Shown here piece by piece: positions 15,001 through 27,000 of a DNA stretch of 64,000 nucleotides. The first letter of the stretch is position 1. Each line of letters begins with the position of its first letter. The notes under the pieces are model-generated. The model worked only from the letters and a program-made list of their open reading frames with translations. It had not been told where the DNA came from and did not search any database. The position numbers and the translations under genes were made by a program. This DNA comes from JACQQW01 sp964520655. GTDB lineage: Bacteria; Omnitrophota; Gorgyraeia; Zapsychrales; Fredricksoniimonadaceae. The DNA is taken from the NCBI GenBank assembly GCA_964520655.1, contig CAZFNI010000010.1, positions 18,136-82,135 of the forward strand. The letters are read 5' to 3'.

Positions 15001-18000
15001 AATCAAGCGGTGGTCACTATTCTGGATTTCTTCGGATTCAAGGGTGACGAGATCTTCGCCGGTGATAAAGCGATGGCAGTAAAGCCGCAGGAAAAAACGG
15101 CTGCCAGTATGCGCGAGATGTTCAATTTAGGCGCGGTAGGCAAATACATTGCCCAAGCCATAGGCCAGGGATACAAGACCAACAAGACCAGCGTGATCGC
15201 TTTTGATCCGGATGATCAAGCACAAATACGCGCCCTGAAAGACATGGTCATCACGATGGGCCGTAAACCGCTGGACATCACCTCGGCCAATATCACCAAG
15301 GCGGCAACCGATCCTAAGGCGTATGTGTTCTTAGTGCCCAATAACAAGGATATCCGGCGTGAACTGGCCAATGATCCAGAGGCCATGAAGGCGCTGGAAT
15401 TGATCACCGATGTCCATGATAACAACGTCCGCACGGGAAGCGAGCTGTTCGCCGCGCAGGAAAAACTCATTAAAACGAATTATGTCGATCATTTGACCGG
15501 GATCGGCACGCAGGCGGAACTCAAACGCAGCGTCCAGGACATGATCAAGACGATGATGATGGGGACTTCATTAAGGTCCCGCGTCGCCCCGGCCAAAGAA
15601 CCAACAGAGCGCAATGTTGCCTTCACTTATATCATGTTCGACGGCAATAAATTCGGTTCGACCAATGTCCTCTTCGGGTTTGAGAATGGGGATGCGGTAC
15701 TGGCCAAATTAGGCGAGATCGTTCGCGGCAATTCCCGTGAATCAGATATCTTGGTCCGCTGGGCGGGGGATGAATTCGTGATCGTTTTGCCGCAAGCCGG
15801 CAGAGAAGAAGCGGCCGCCTATTTGACCAAATTGACTAAGGCCATTAACGAAGCCTCGTTCGTGCCGGAAGTCTTTGGCCGCAGCGCGGTATTAGAGAGA
15901 TTACAGGCGAAACAGAATGATGACCTCTCCGAAGGCGACCAGGAAAAGATCCGTACCGGTTTGATCGCCCAGCTGAAGATGCAGAATCCCGGCAAGGAAG
16001 TCCCGGCGGATATGACCACTGAAATGGCTGTCAGGGCGATCAAGGCAGATCAATACGCCTTTGACCGCTGGATCGTTTCCATCACCGCCGGCGCAGCGGT
16101 GGTCAATAAATCTATTGAAGAGATGAAAGACAAAGATCCAGAAAGCCTGCGACTGGAAGTGGAAAAAATGGCCGATACCGCTCTTGAAGGCGCTAAAGGC
16201 AACGGCAAAAGCTTTGATATCGTCAAAGACGGACAGCATTTTGTTTCCAATGAACCAACGGTGCTGGCGTTTGAGTCCAAAGAAGAACCTGTCGCGTATG
16301 CCGACCGCGTGGCTGGCCGCGGTGTGCTCGAAGGGTTAATGGATGAATCCATCCGCTGGGCGGAGAAGAATCATACCGTTCCTGTGCTGACCTATACTAC
16401 AGGCGATCAGCTGGCAGGCATTAAAACATATTTGGCTAAGGAACATCCGGATAAAAAAGTTCGGAGCATCTATGATGCGAATTCGATCGGCGCGCTGGTC
16501 AATAATCCAGCGCTGTCACAGCAAGTGATCGTCATCCCTGAGACGATGAAATTCAATTATCTAAAAGATTCTCCAGAGCTGCTGGCTGATTTTGAACGCA
16601 TCACCGGTGTGCATGATGCCAAACTAACCGCTGAGGCCTGGTATGAATCTCAGCGCCGGGAGATCGATACTCCGGGGACAGACTTGTTGACAGGCTTGAA
16701 GAATAATGCCGGATTGAATCAAGCTGCCAGACAATCCTTGAAGGAAATGGGCCGTATTATCGAGGCCGGGACCCCGGCCCGCATGGCCGCGGTTGTTGTC
16801 ACCCTGCGTGATTTTAAGGCCGTCAATGACCTCTTCGGACATCATGCCGGCGATGCAATTTTAACGCTGGCCGGAAATTCTTTGAAAGCAGCGTCGCGCT
16901 TGACGGACAGCGAGGGACGTTTGGGCGGCGATAAATTTGCCGCGATCCTGCCGAATACGGGAGAAGAAGGGATTGGCGCTTATGTCAGCCATGTGGTTGA
17001 ACGTTTTAAGAAAGATCAGACACAGGATGCAGAAGTCGCCAGGATCTTAAGCAGAGACAATGTGGCTGACGTGTTGACACATATCTTGATGGATCCAACC
17101 ACGACGGAGGAGAAAAAGATCAAGGTCTTGGGATGGGTGAAGACGCAGTTGAAGATCCAGAACCCCGGCAAAGAAGAGAAGATTGATGCGATTACAAAAC
17201 TTTGGGATGCGATGAATGTGATCGACGAAAATAGCGACTTGACGTTCGACCGCTGGGTGATTGAATTAACGGCGGGCGCAAGCGGGATGACCCAGGTATT
17301 GCCGCAGAAGATCACCGATAAAGACGGCCGCCAGATCTATGAGAAATTGATCACGGAAGCAAAGACCGCTGTTGCCCAGGCACAGAAAACAGGGGAGGTC
17401 GTAAAGCTTGGCCAATTTGATATCGCCTTAGAGAAAGCTCAGGCCGCCAAGCAGGAAAGCAGCGACAAGGCCCAGATCGCACGGGAAAAAGCACAGGCGG
17501 CCTCAGAAAAAGCTATCGAGAATGCCCGTGAGGCCCGCGATAGAGCGCAGATGGCTGCATATAATTTCAGTGCCCTGCGCAGCGCGGCAGTCCGTGAAGG
17601 CAAGTCCTACTTTAGTATATTGAAGGATGCTGTTTCAAACGGCCGTTTTGCCCAGAAGGCTAAGGATTACGGGGAAAATATCCGCGCCAAGATCTTGGAT
17701 AATTCCTCCATCGCCAGGATCTTAGCGGCGATCGAGCAGCATAGGGCCTTTTTGAATGACCACCTGCAGGCCGTCAGAGGCCAGGTATTTAAGAAAGACG
17801 GCCAGGTCGGTTCTTCCGTCCAGACTAGCGCCGATTCTTCGCAGGATCCCAATGACGCCACATGGTTTGAATATTTGATCAAGAAGATCAAGGATGCCGC
17901 CGATCAGGTGGTCTTTATCCTGGCGCGCCGCACCGCTTCATTCTTTAAGCCGGTATTCACCGCGGCCAATAGTTTCGCCGAGAACGTGGATTATGCGGCC

Positions 18001-21000
18001 TTAAAGGGCACCCGCGACATTGTCCGGGGCGTGCTGGCCTTCTTTGATCTGAATTCTGACGCCAAGATCGTTGACGTTTTTGCCGGCATCATTTCCCGTA
18101 ATAAGGAAGCTTTGGCCAAGGCCAAGAACTTGCGCACGATGCTCGTTGAGATCATTGAGATCGTCAAGATCGGGGACAATGACAACGAGGAGCTGCAGGA
18201 AGTTCCGGCCGATGCCGCGCAGATCGCCAACACTTTGGCCGATCAGATCATCGCTAAGTCCGGTATTAATTCATCCGCCTCCGCGGAAGATAATATGATC
18301 TTGGCCGTAGATCGTCAGACATTCAATGCCTACAAAGCGCTGCATTTGGAATTAATGGCCGCGGCAAGCAATCCGGCAGAGAAAGATGAAGCCATCCAAG
18401 CTTCCACGCAATGGTTCATGCGCTGGAAGATCAGCCCGCTCAATGCCCAGATGATCGTTGCCGGTTTAAATAACGGTAAAGGATTCACAGATCTTAAATC
18501 CTTATTGATGATCGATAAGAAGGATTCTTACTATAAGGCCAAGGATATCCAGCCGGGCCACAGCGTTGAAGGTGTGGAAGAAGTTGAAGAAGTTGAAGAA
18601 GTCCCGGCGGCAGTGCAGCCTGCGGATGTTCCTCAAGGCCCGTCTTACGCCGATCAATTCAATACGGAATACGGCGCGGAAGAGACCCAGACGATCGATG
18701 TCGAACCAATGGCGCCGCCAGCACCAGCCGACCGCAACAATATCAATGATTTCGATAATGAATTGCCGGTCATGCCGCAAGCGCCGCTGCCGCCAGCACC
18801 GAATAATATTCTGCCTAAAGTCGGTCCTTTATCCGACGCCACAAATGATGTGCAATATGATAATGTCATTGAACTCTCGGCCGTGATGGCTGCGGGCAGG
18901 AGAAACACCGCGAAGTTAGAAGGCGAAGGCGGCATTGCCACCGATGCCATGCCGGCGACCGGAACAGGCGACGAAGCGATGACATCTGTCGATCCCAACG
19001 ATCCTTTGAAAGATAAGAAAGCTGTATTGCCCCAGACCAATAAAAGCGGCAAAATGCCGCTGGATGAAGGCGGCACCACCGCTCCCATGAGGACCCCGAC
19101 ACTGCCAGGACCCATCGGCAACCCTGTGTCTGTGCCAGGCACAGCTGCGGCGCAGCCCACAGGTCCAGTGGCTGCCAATAATCCATTAGAACCAGCAGCA
19201 CCTGAGGCGCCCGCGCCCAACACAACACCGATGGCTCAAAATAGTCCTTCGGCCCAAAATACTCAGGCACGGGTTGCGGCACCAACACCTTCTCCTGTAC
19301 CAACTCCGTCCGCGGCAGGCGGAGCCCCGGCTGTACCGCGCGCATTGACTGGCCCGCAAACGCCGCTGGGAATAACCTATAATCCGAGTGCTGTTGGATC
19401 CCAGGCTGAAGCGCCGCCTCCAGGGGCCTCACAGACAACAAGAACAGCTCCTGCTGAACCGGTCAGTGAGCCAATACCATTACAATCACCTATTCCAGTG
19501 CCCGCGCAACCTTCTGGGGCTGGGTCAGGCTTAGTACCGATCGTTTATGCGATCAGGCAATTGAGATATCAAGTCACAGAACCAGTTCCTACCGGTTCAA
19601 GATTAAGGGGGTATAATCCGTTTGCCAGAGTGCTTTTAAAAACGGCGCCGGATCACGCCCCGGGTCGTAACCCATCTGTCAGCGATTTCTCCGATCGCTC
19701 CGACAGAAGAAATGTAGGAAATGGAGAAAATGTACAAACGTTTGCAGTACAAGCAGTTGCAGCAAAATCAGTAGTTTCTGTAAAATTAGCAGAAAATGAC
19801 TTAGCGCAAGCTATGTCATCAAGCAAAAGCAGCACAAAAGCAGTACAAGCAGCAAATCGTAGCGCCGAAGTAGCAGCAAGTGTCAACGCAGTACAGGTAG
19901 TACGTAGTGTTGCACAAAGCAGTAGTAGTAACAATGTCCAAACTGGTAATAAGTCCTCCCTTAGGGGTAGGATGGCAGCGCAAGTAGCAGAAGCAAGAGC
20001 TGTAGTGTCAATGGACATTATGGCGGAAACACCTAGATCTGACAGGACTGTTTATAATAACAGTGCCGCTGGTAATAGTAATAGCAGCAGAGTACATATA
20101 GGAAATACTGCATCAAGCCTACGTGCAAGAAGTGTGCGCATAGACTCTGGGCACGGTATAGATAGTGTAGGTAGACTGTCTAGTGCTAGGGCTATATACA
20201 CAGATACTGCCATAGGTGTGAGTGCTCGAGATTTGCCAACCGGGCTTGCCGGGGATGGTCTGCGTATGGGGACTGTTTCTGGAGGTTCAAGAAGTGTTGG
20301 CTTCTATTCGTTATTGTCAAAACGAGCACTGACATTCAGCCAAACTAATCTCACACAAGCACAATTAAGTATCATCCGTTTCATCCATCAAAAGGGGAGG
20401 TACGTATGGTTACCGAACTTAAAATTAACCACATTATCCGCGTCCGCGACGACGACTCCAGGATCGCAACCGCACGCGACGCAAACAACAAGATCCACAT
20501 TTACCGCATCAGCAAACTGGGCATCATCACCAAACATAACGGGCTTAAATCCACATGGGATCCTGTTGAGGCCAGGATCAAGGAAAGTCTCCGCATTCTT
20601 ATTGACGCCGCAAGCAAATTCGGCCGCAGTTACAAGATCGACCACGTCTGATCCATCACTCAATTCTAATAATGTTTTTGATCATGCGCGTATTTGGCTA
20701 GCCAAACAAAGCCAGGGCCGCTTTGTGTTTGACAGGGCACAGCGCGCATCCTGGAAAGACGCGCTCCAATCTATCCGCAGAGATCTATGGCAATACATCG
20801 CTGTTGCGGTGGGGGGCGTGATCGGTTCTGCGGTGACGGTTGTCGCCATAGAAAAGGGATGGATCTCGCCGCGGGCCATCGAGATCATCCGCGTCAATAC
20901 CTGGATTGTTTTAGGCGTATATGCATTTAAGGTATTGATCGACCGCGTTTTTGGTAAGAACGATCGATCAGCTTCTTCCAAAGAAGAAGGCACAAAGAAC

Positions 21001-24000
21001 GACGAAGACAAGAAGATATTGTCCGTCGCCTTGGTTTTAGGCACCGGGGCGGCCTTGATGTCTGTTTTAGGATTTACACCTGACGCCGAGGCGGCGCAGG
21101 CGCATTTAACACAACACAACGGAGGTGCACTATGGTTAAGATCACCAACATCATCGACATTCCCAGCACTAACAGCCACATTGCCACGGCCAGGGATGAA
21201 CGCAACAAGGAGCACATCTTCTGCATTACCGATGACGGTCAGGTCTTTAAACGCAAAGGCCGCAGTAAATGGGAAGAACTTACGGGTGAGCGCGCCAAAC
21301 GCGTTATCTATACCACCTACGAAGAGTTCTGCTCCAGCGGCGAGAAAAGACACAGCGTCGAGGGCTATGTCGGCGTTCCGCTCTTTATGGCTGCAAAATA
21401 ATCTGCGTGATGTGGGTGGCATGACCTCGCCCCTGTTAGGAACAGGGGCCGGCCTGGGAATTGTTCTGTTGGGGCTTGGTTTAAGAGCGCGCCGTCTCAG
21501 TGGCGCGCTTGGGGCAGGCGGATATTGGGGCAATGTCAGTGACGACCTGGAGAAACAGATCAGGTCCGTTCTACCCCGGGCCAGGGACATTAAAGGCCGT
21601 CGCCTGCCGGTGGAATTCAACGGCGTGCCTGTTCAGCACAAGTATTTCGAAAAAGAGTTTTTTGAGAAAAAAGATGTTTCATTTATCTGGGCAGCTAAGA
21701 GCCGAGGGAAACTGGTCATTTATTTTTCTTCATATGGGCTCTTTACGCAATTGACCCGAGAGTTCCCCCATGAAAAGGAGTTAGAGAAAGCGCTCGAGAT
21801 GGTTTATTACCACGAGATCAGGGAACAATATTATTTATCACGCGGGTGGGGGCGCGGCGACAGCCACCGGTTTGCCGTGACTGGCACCCGTATCCAGTAT
21901 CTGCGTGAGAAGGACATTCTCTCTAGAATAGAATCCCTGATCGATCCTCTGCCAGCAGCAGCTAAGGACCATGTGCGCGTCCACATTGGCAAGAATGACG
22001 CCGAGGAGCTGGATCTAGGCGCTGCGCGTGCCGATGCGATCGTACGGCAGCAAAAGGGACGAATCAATATAGCTGTCGGCGGCGGGGAAACAGTCCCGGC
22101 ACTCCTGGATGCCTGGGTGAGGTTGATCGCAGAGAATCTGCCGCTCTACAAAAGCATCATCTCCAGGATGCATGTGTTCATGGTGTATGAATCCAGGAAC
22201 AGCAACACGCATCAGGTGGTGATTGATAGATTCATCACCCCGCTTAAGGCCATGGGCATCAGCGTTGACAGCAAACAGATCCATGCCGTAAATTTACAAA
22301 ACGCGCATACGCTTGAGGAATACAAAAAGATCGCGAAGGATTACACCATCGCCATGAGGAATTCGTTAGGTCCCAAGGACCAGTTCGATCTGATCTTAAG
22401 CGGGGTTGGCCAGCACGGTGAATTCGCCGGTTTTGAATCCAATTCACCGGTCATTTATGCCGCCAAGCCGGTGATGATCGCCTTTGAGCGGCGTGACGGT
22501 GTTTTGATGACCTCACTGACACCGGATGTGTTCCGTAAGGCCAGGAACATTATCCTGGTATTGATCGGGCCCCATAAGCGCGGAGCGCTGCTGGATATGA
22601 TCGCCCCCGAAGGGTCCATCGGTCAGTCCCCGGCCAGGGTGATCCATGAACAGTACTGGGGCCAGACGGACATTTACACCGATCGTTCTTCCAAGCGCTG
22701 GCCGCAAAAAGAATTTTTATTGGATGATGGGACTGTATTTTTCGCGGATGTGCATGAGGGGCTTAAAGGATCGGATGTGGTCATTTTTATTCCTGGCTTT
22801 CATGACCATAATTATGACCAGCAGTTCCGCGGCCTGCCATATGCCGAGACCATCGTTGTGCGCCGCGACGATCTGCCGGTGAGATTAGGCAAAGATGAGG
22901 TGATGGCGTATTACGCACAAAAGATCAAGGCGGTCATCAAATATTATCAGGACCAAGGCCGCCGGATCAAAGTGGTGACGCATTCTGACGGGAATGAATT
23001 CTTTGGATATTTCCTGGCGCATGCCGCCATGGATATTCAGCCGATCGCCGCGCTTGACCGCATCAGCCCATGGAATGCGGCGGATATCGCTTTTGTTATT
23101 GAGCGGTTTGCTCAACATAAGCTGGGCCCCGCGGCTTTTGGGATCGGTTATGTCTCCCCATTGCTGGCATCGATCATGAGCTCGTCCTGGGGATGGTTGC
23201 CGATGCTTGGGCCCGCGGCCAATGAAATGCTGCGCTCATTCATCGCTTCGAACATGGATGCCTTCAGCAGCCTGTTTGACCAGGAGGATGCCACGTTAAG
23301 CGGTCAGCTGCGCCGTGATGACCTGGAGTCATCCATGGAGATCCCGCTGGAATTGCTGTTCGCGGAATTGTATGCCGTGTCTCATCAAGACAAGGAAGTC
23401 ACGACCAAGGCACAGGAACGTCTGATCGCCTGGGGAACGTTCGTGACCACGATCGCGCCTAAAGAGGACAATATTAGCAATGTCAAACGCATCGCGGAGG
23501 AACATCAACGATTTATCAGCATGAAAGGGAAAGGGGAACTTGTTGAATTATCAATCGATCCTAAAGGCGGCAGTTCATTTACGCAGGCCCATTTTATTCA
23601 CCGTTTTGCGGCGCGGGTGAATGCCTTGATCGCCAGATTCCCCGGCGATGAAACGATCGTGCCTTCTGCGGAGACAGCGTTTGAAGGGATACAGGCAGCC
23701 TTAAGCATATCAAGAGAGAAGGGCCATACATTACTGCGTATTCATTTTGGTCAGGATGAGATCGACGTGCGGGCGCTTGCGGCTAATGTGGAAGATGCAC
23801 AGATATATATTGATGATCTCACGACCCACCAAAGGGTTGTCAATTACACCATTGACCAAACCCGCCGGTATTCAAGCTCGGTGACGCTGCGTTTTAAGGA
23901 CGGTGAATTACCCGCGGCGTTCTGGATCAAGATCGGGCAGGGGATCGAGAACACCATCGTGACAAGAGGGGCGGTCGATAAGAAGCTTCGTCCGTATTCA

Positions 24001-27000
24001 TTCTTTGTGACTAAGGATGCCCATGGTCAGCCGTTCCCGCAAAGTCCAAGAACCGCGGAAGAAGCGTATGGGCTGATGCAGTCATATCGGATATCTGACG
24101 ATGAAACCCAGGACCATGCCATCAGCGCGTCAGGACAGATACTGGCAAGCACGGTCAATAATCATTTTGCTGCCAGGTTTATCCGGCATGCCGATCTGAT
24201 CCAAAAGATCAACCGCTATTTAGGCCGCGGCGACCCGTTGGGAGCGCCGCTGGCGGTGCGCGAAAAAGGTCGGGTAAAATGGTTTGTGGAACCGGACCGT
24301 CTGGTGACCATATTATCGCAAGAACTTTCCGAATCAGAGAGAATAAGCGTTGTTGAAGCGCTTTCCGTTGTCCGCAGCTTTCTCCTTCATGAGTCACGAC
24401 CGACGGAGAAAGAGGGTATTGCTGCCCAGATCACTGGGTTTATCCAGGAAGAAGAGATATCCAGAACACGTGACGCTTATGCGACGATCCAGGCGGCCGC
24501 GCGTCAGGGCGGTATCAAGACCCTGCAGCAGCTGGAGAAAAAATATCGCAAAGACCAAACCCTGATGTTCAGATTTGAACACCGTACCGCAGAAAATGTC
24601 ATTATTTTGTACCGCTGGCCAACGCTCTTTGACGTACCGGAAGTCCATAAGGTTCACAATGATATTTGGTTCAAATTCCCCAAAGAGCAGATGTCGCTTT
24701 TGCAGGTATACGCTCAGATCCAGAATTATCAGCGCGGGCATGTTGTGGCGGAAGTTTTTGATTTAAATGTCCCTGGCCGGCAGTACATTTACGCGCCGAT
24801 CTGGAGCGTGCGGGTCAATGTGTCTCGTGATCTGGCCCGTCGACTGATGTTTTCTGATGTGGCAGGAACGATGTTTCAAACAGTAGATGCCTTGACCAAT
24901 GACAAGACGCTTGACGGCGTCGTATCCGTTGACGGCCAATGGACGTTTAATTATGCCACGGGTCTACCGACAACCAAAGTCGCCAATCAGGACGCGGTTG
25001 CCGGGTATCTTGTCAAGGGCAAGCCGCTCAAAGGTATTGATGATGGGTTGGTCATGACCCAGGCGTACCAGCAGCACCGCGACAGGATACGGTTCTTAAG
25101 AACATACAGCCCGATCACCGCGCTTGGCCTGCATTGGAAAAAAGGCGCGTTCAAATTTAATTTTGGTGAGATTCCCGATGGAAGATACCCTGGGGCGCAT
25201 GCGATCATCATGGCCTACCCCTGGCATGATTTTATGACCATTGGCAAAGGGCGCTTCTCTGAGAAGCTTTCCAGGGTAGTGATCGTGCCTTCGTATCGTT
25301 TTGGCATTGACCGCATCGCTTCACCGGTCGATCCGGATAAGGAAGAATTGGTCATTCGTGTCGCGGTTCCCGGGTTCAAGCAGGCCTTGCCGCGCAATAA
25401 CCCGCTGCGCCGTCCTTTTGTGAAGGTTAACAAGGATCTGATCCTCAGGAATGGGAATAATCATTACCGTGTTCCTGAGATCTTTAACATGACCGCGGTC
25501 GGACATGCCAAAGCATTGCTTAAACGGTATTTAGGGTTGGATACCATCACCTTGGCATCACTGCCTGAGCACAACGGCATGAAGCTCACCGTCGCTGTAT
25601 TAGGTGACCATGAGACCCGCTCATTTAAACCGTGGATCAATTTTGGGGTGATCAAAGCTCTGCTTAAGAACCGTCAGATCAATACGGTGGTCACCGCAAC
25701 GACAGGAAATCAGGGTATCGCGCTGGCCTGGGCCGTGCGCATGCTGGCTAAGACCATGAAGAGGGAAGATCTGAAAGTGATCGTCTATGTCGGTGTTAAT
25801 ACGTCAGAAGCGAAGATCGCGCGCATGCGGGAGTTCGGCGCCATCGTCATTGGGGATCCTTCCCGCAACCCGGATGTTGTTTTCGAGAATTATGAAGCAG
25901 CTTATCAGGCGGCGCTTAAATTCTCCCAGATCCCCGAGATCAAGGAAAAGACATATTTTGTGGAACATGCCAACCGTGCGGCGATCTTGGGGTATGCCGC
26001 ATTAGGATCAAGGGTTTTGGAGATCTTGCGTTCACAGGATAACGCAGATCATTTGGCTATTATTGTACCCGTCGGGGCCGGAGGTCTGGCCAGCGGCTTT
26101 GCAGTTGCGTCACGATTGGAGAAAGATCCGACCAAGGTGTATATAGTCCAGACAACACGGACAAAGCATGCGTACATCTCGTTGTTGACCGGTAAGAGGG
26201 TCGTATTTGCCATGCCTCAAAGTCAAGAGTACGACGAGAACGGCATCGACACTAAGAGTCTTGAGCCAATGGCATTAAAGACACTGCGCACTACCGCTGA
26301 TGGTTTGGCGTTAGTTGACCCGACGCTGATACCTCAGACGATCGCATATTATCGCGCCCAGGGGATCATTGCTGAGGGGGCCGCGGTATTGCCATATTTG
26401 GCGCTGGAGGCCTTGAAGGAAGAATTGGCAACCAAAGGCATCACCCATGTTCTTTTGGTCGCAACCGGCAGCAATGTCAGCGATGCTGCGCAGAGTTCTC
26501 GGGACATCATGAGGCATGAAAGGGCGGCGGCACATCGTTTGTACCAGGCCACAAGGAATTTGGAAAAGAAGCGCGCCAAGAACGGGCTGATGCCGATCGT
26601 CTCTGTTGGGGCGGCCACGTTTGAGCAGGGCAGGAGCGTGCATACGGCTTTCAATGATTTTAGCGTGCACGCTGAGGGGAATCTTGTTTTTGATGTGTTG
26701 GCCAGTCAGGTTAAGAAGGCACATCCAGCACTTCAAGAGCCATTAGACCGTCTCTATGCGCTAGTTTCAATGAGGAAGCTGTCCCGTGATCAGACGTCAT
26801 TCAAACGCCTGGTCAAAATATCCGCGCAATTGGGCCATCCCATGAAGGGGCTGGATGTGATCGTGACATATGAACCTTGCCCGAGCTGCTTTAATCTCCT
26901 TTTCTCCGTCGGTGTTCGCAAGGTATTTTATATCGACGCGCATCCTAATGATGAGTTCGCGCAAAAGCGCGGGCATGCCGGCCTTATGAAGGTACAGTTG

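Noticed and set aside
18654..19441. Overlapping antisense ORFs of 189 and 191 codons
   Set aside because: They are shadows of the proline-rich linker; Gly/Ala-rich translations with no motif and no ribosome site.
20682..21620. 312-codon antisense ORF opposite the giant gene
   Set aside because: It has no ribosome site, its composition is the mirror of GC-ending codons on the plus strand, and it covers the nested sense gene B. It is a shadow of coding bias.
21500..21754. Another out-of-frame plus-strand ORF inside the giant gene
   Set aside because: Unlike the two nested genes it has no Shine-Dalgarno, no paralogue and no typical codon bias. The giant frame here leads into a recognisable domain.
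23500..23790. HPr-like domain in the giant protein
   Set aside because: A faint H-x-x-A-A-R and helix pattern only; the active-site context is missing.
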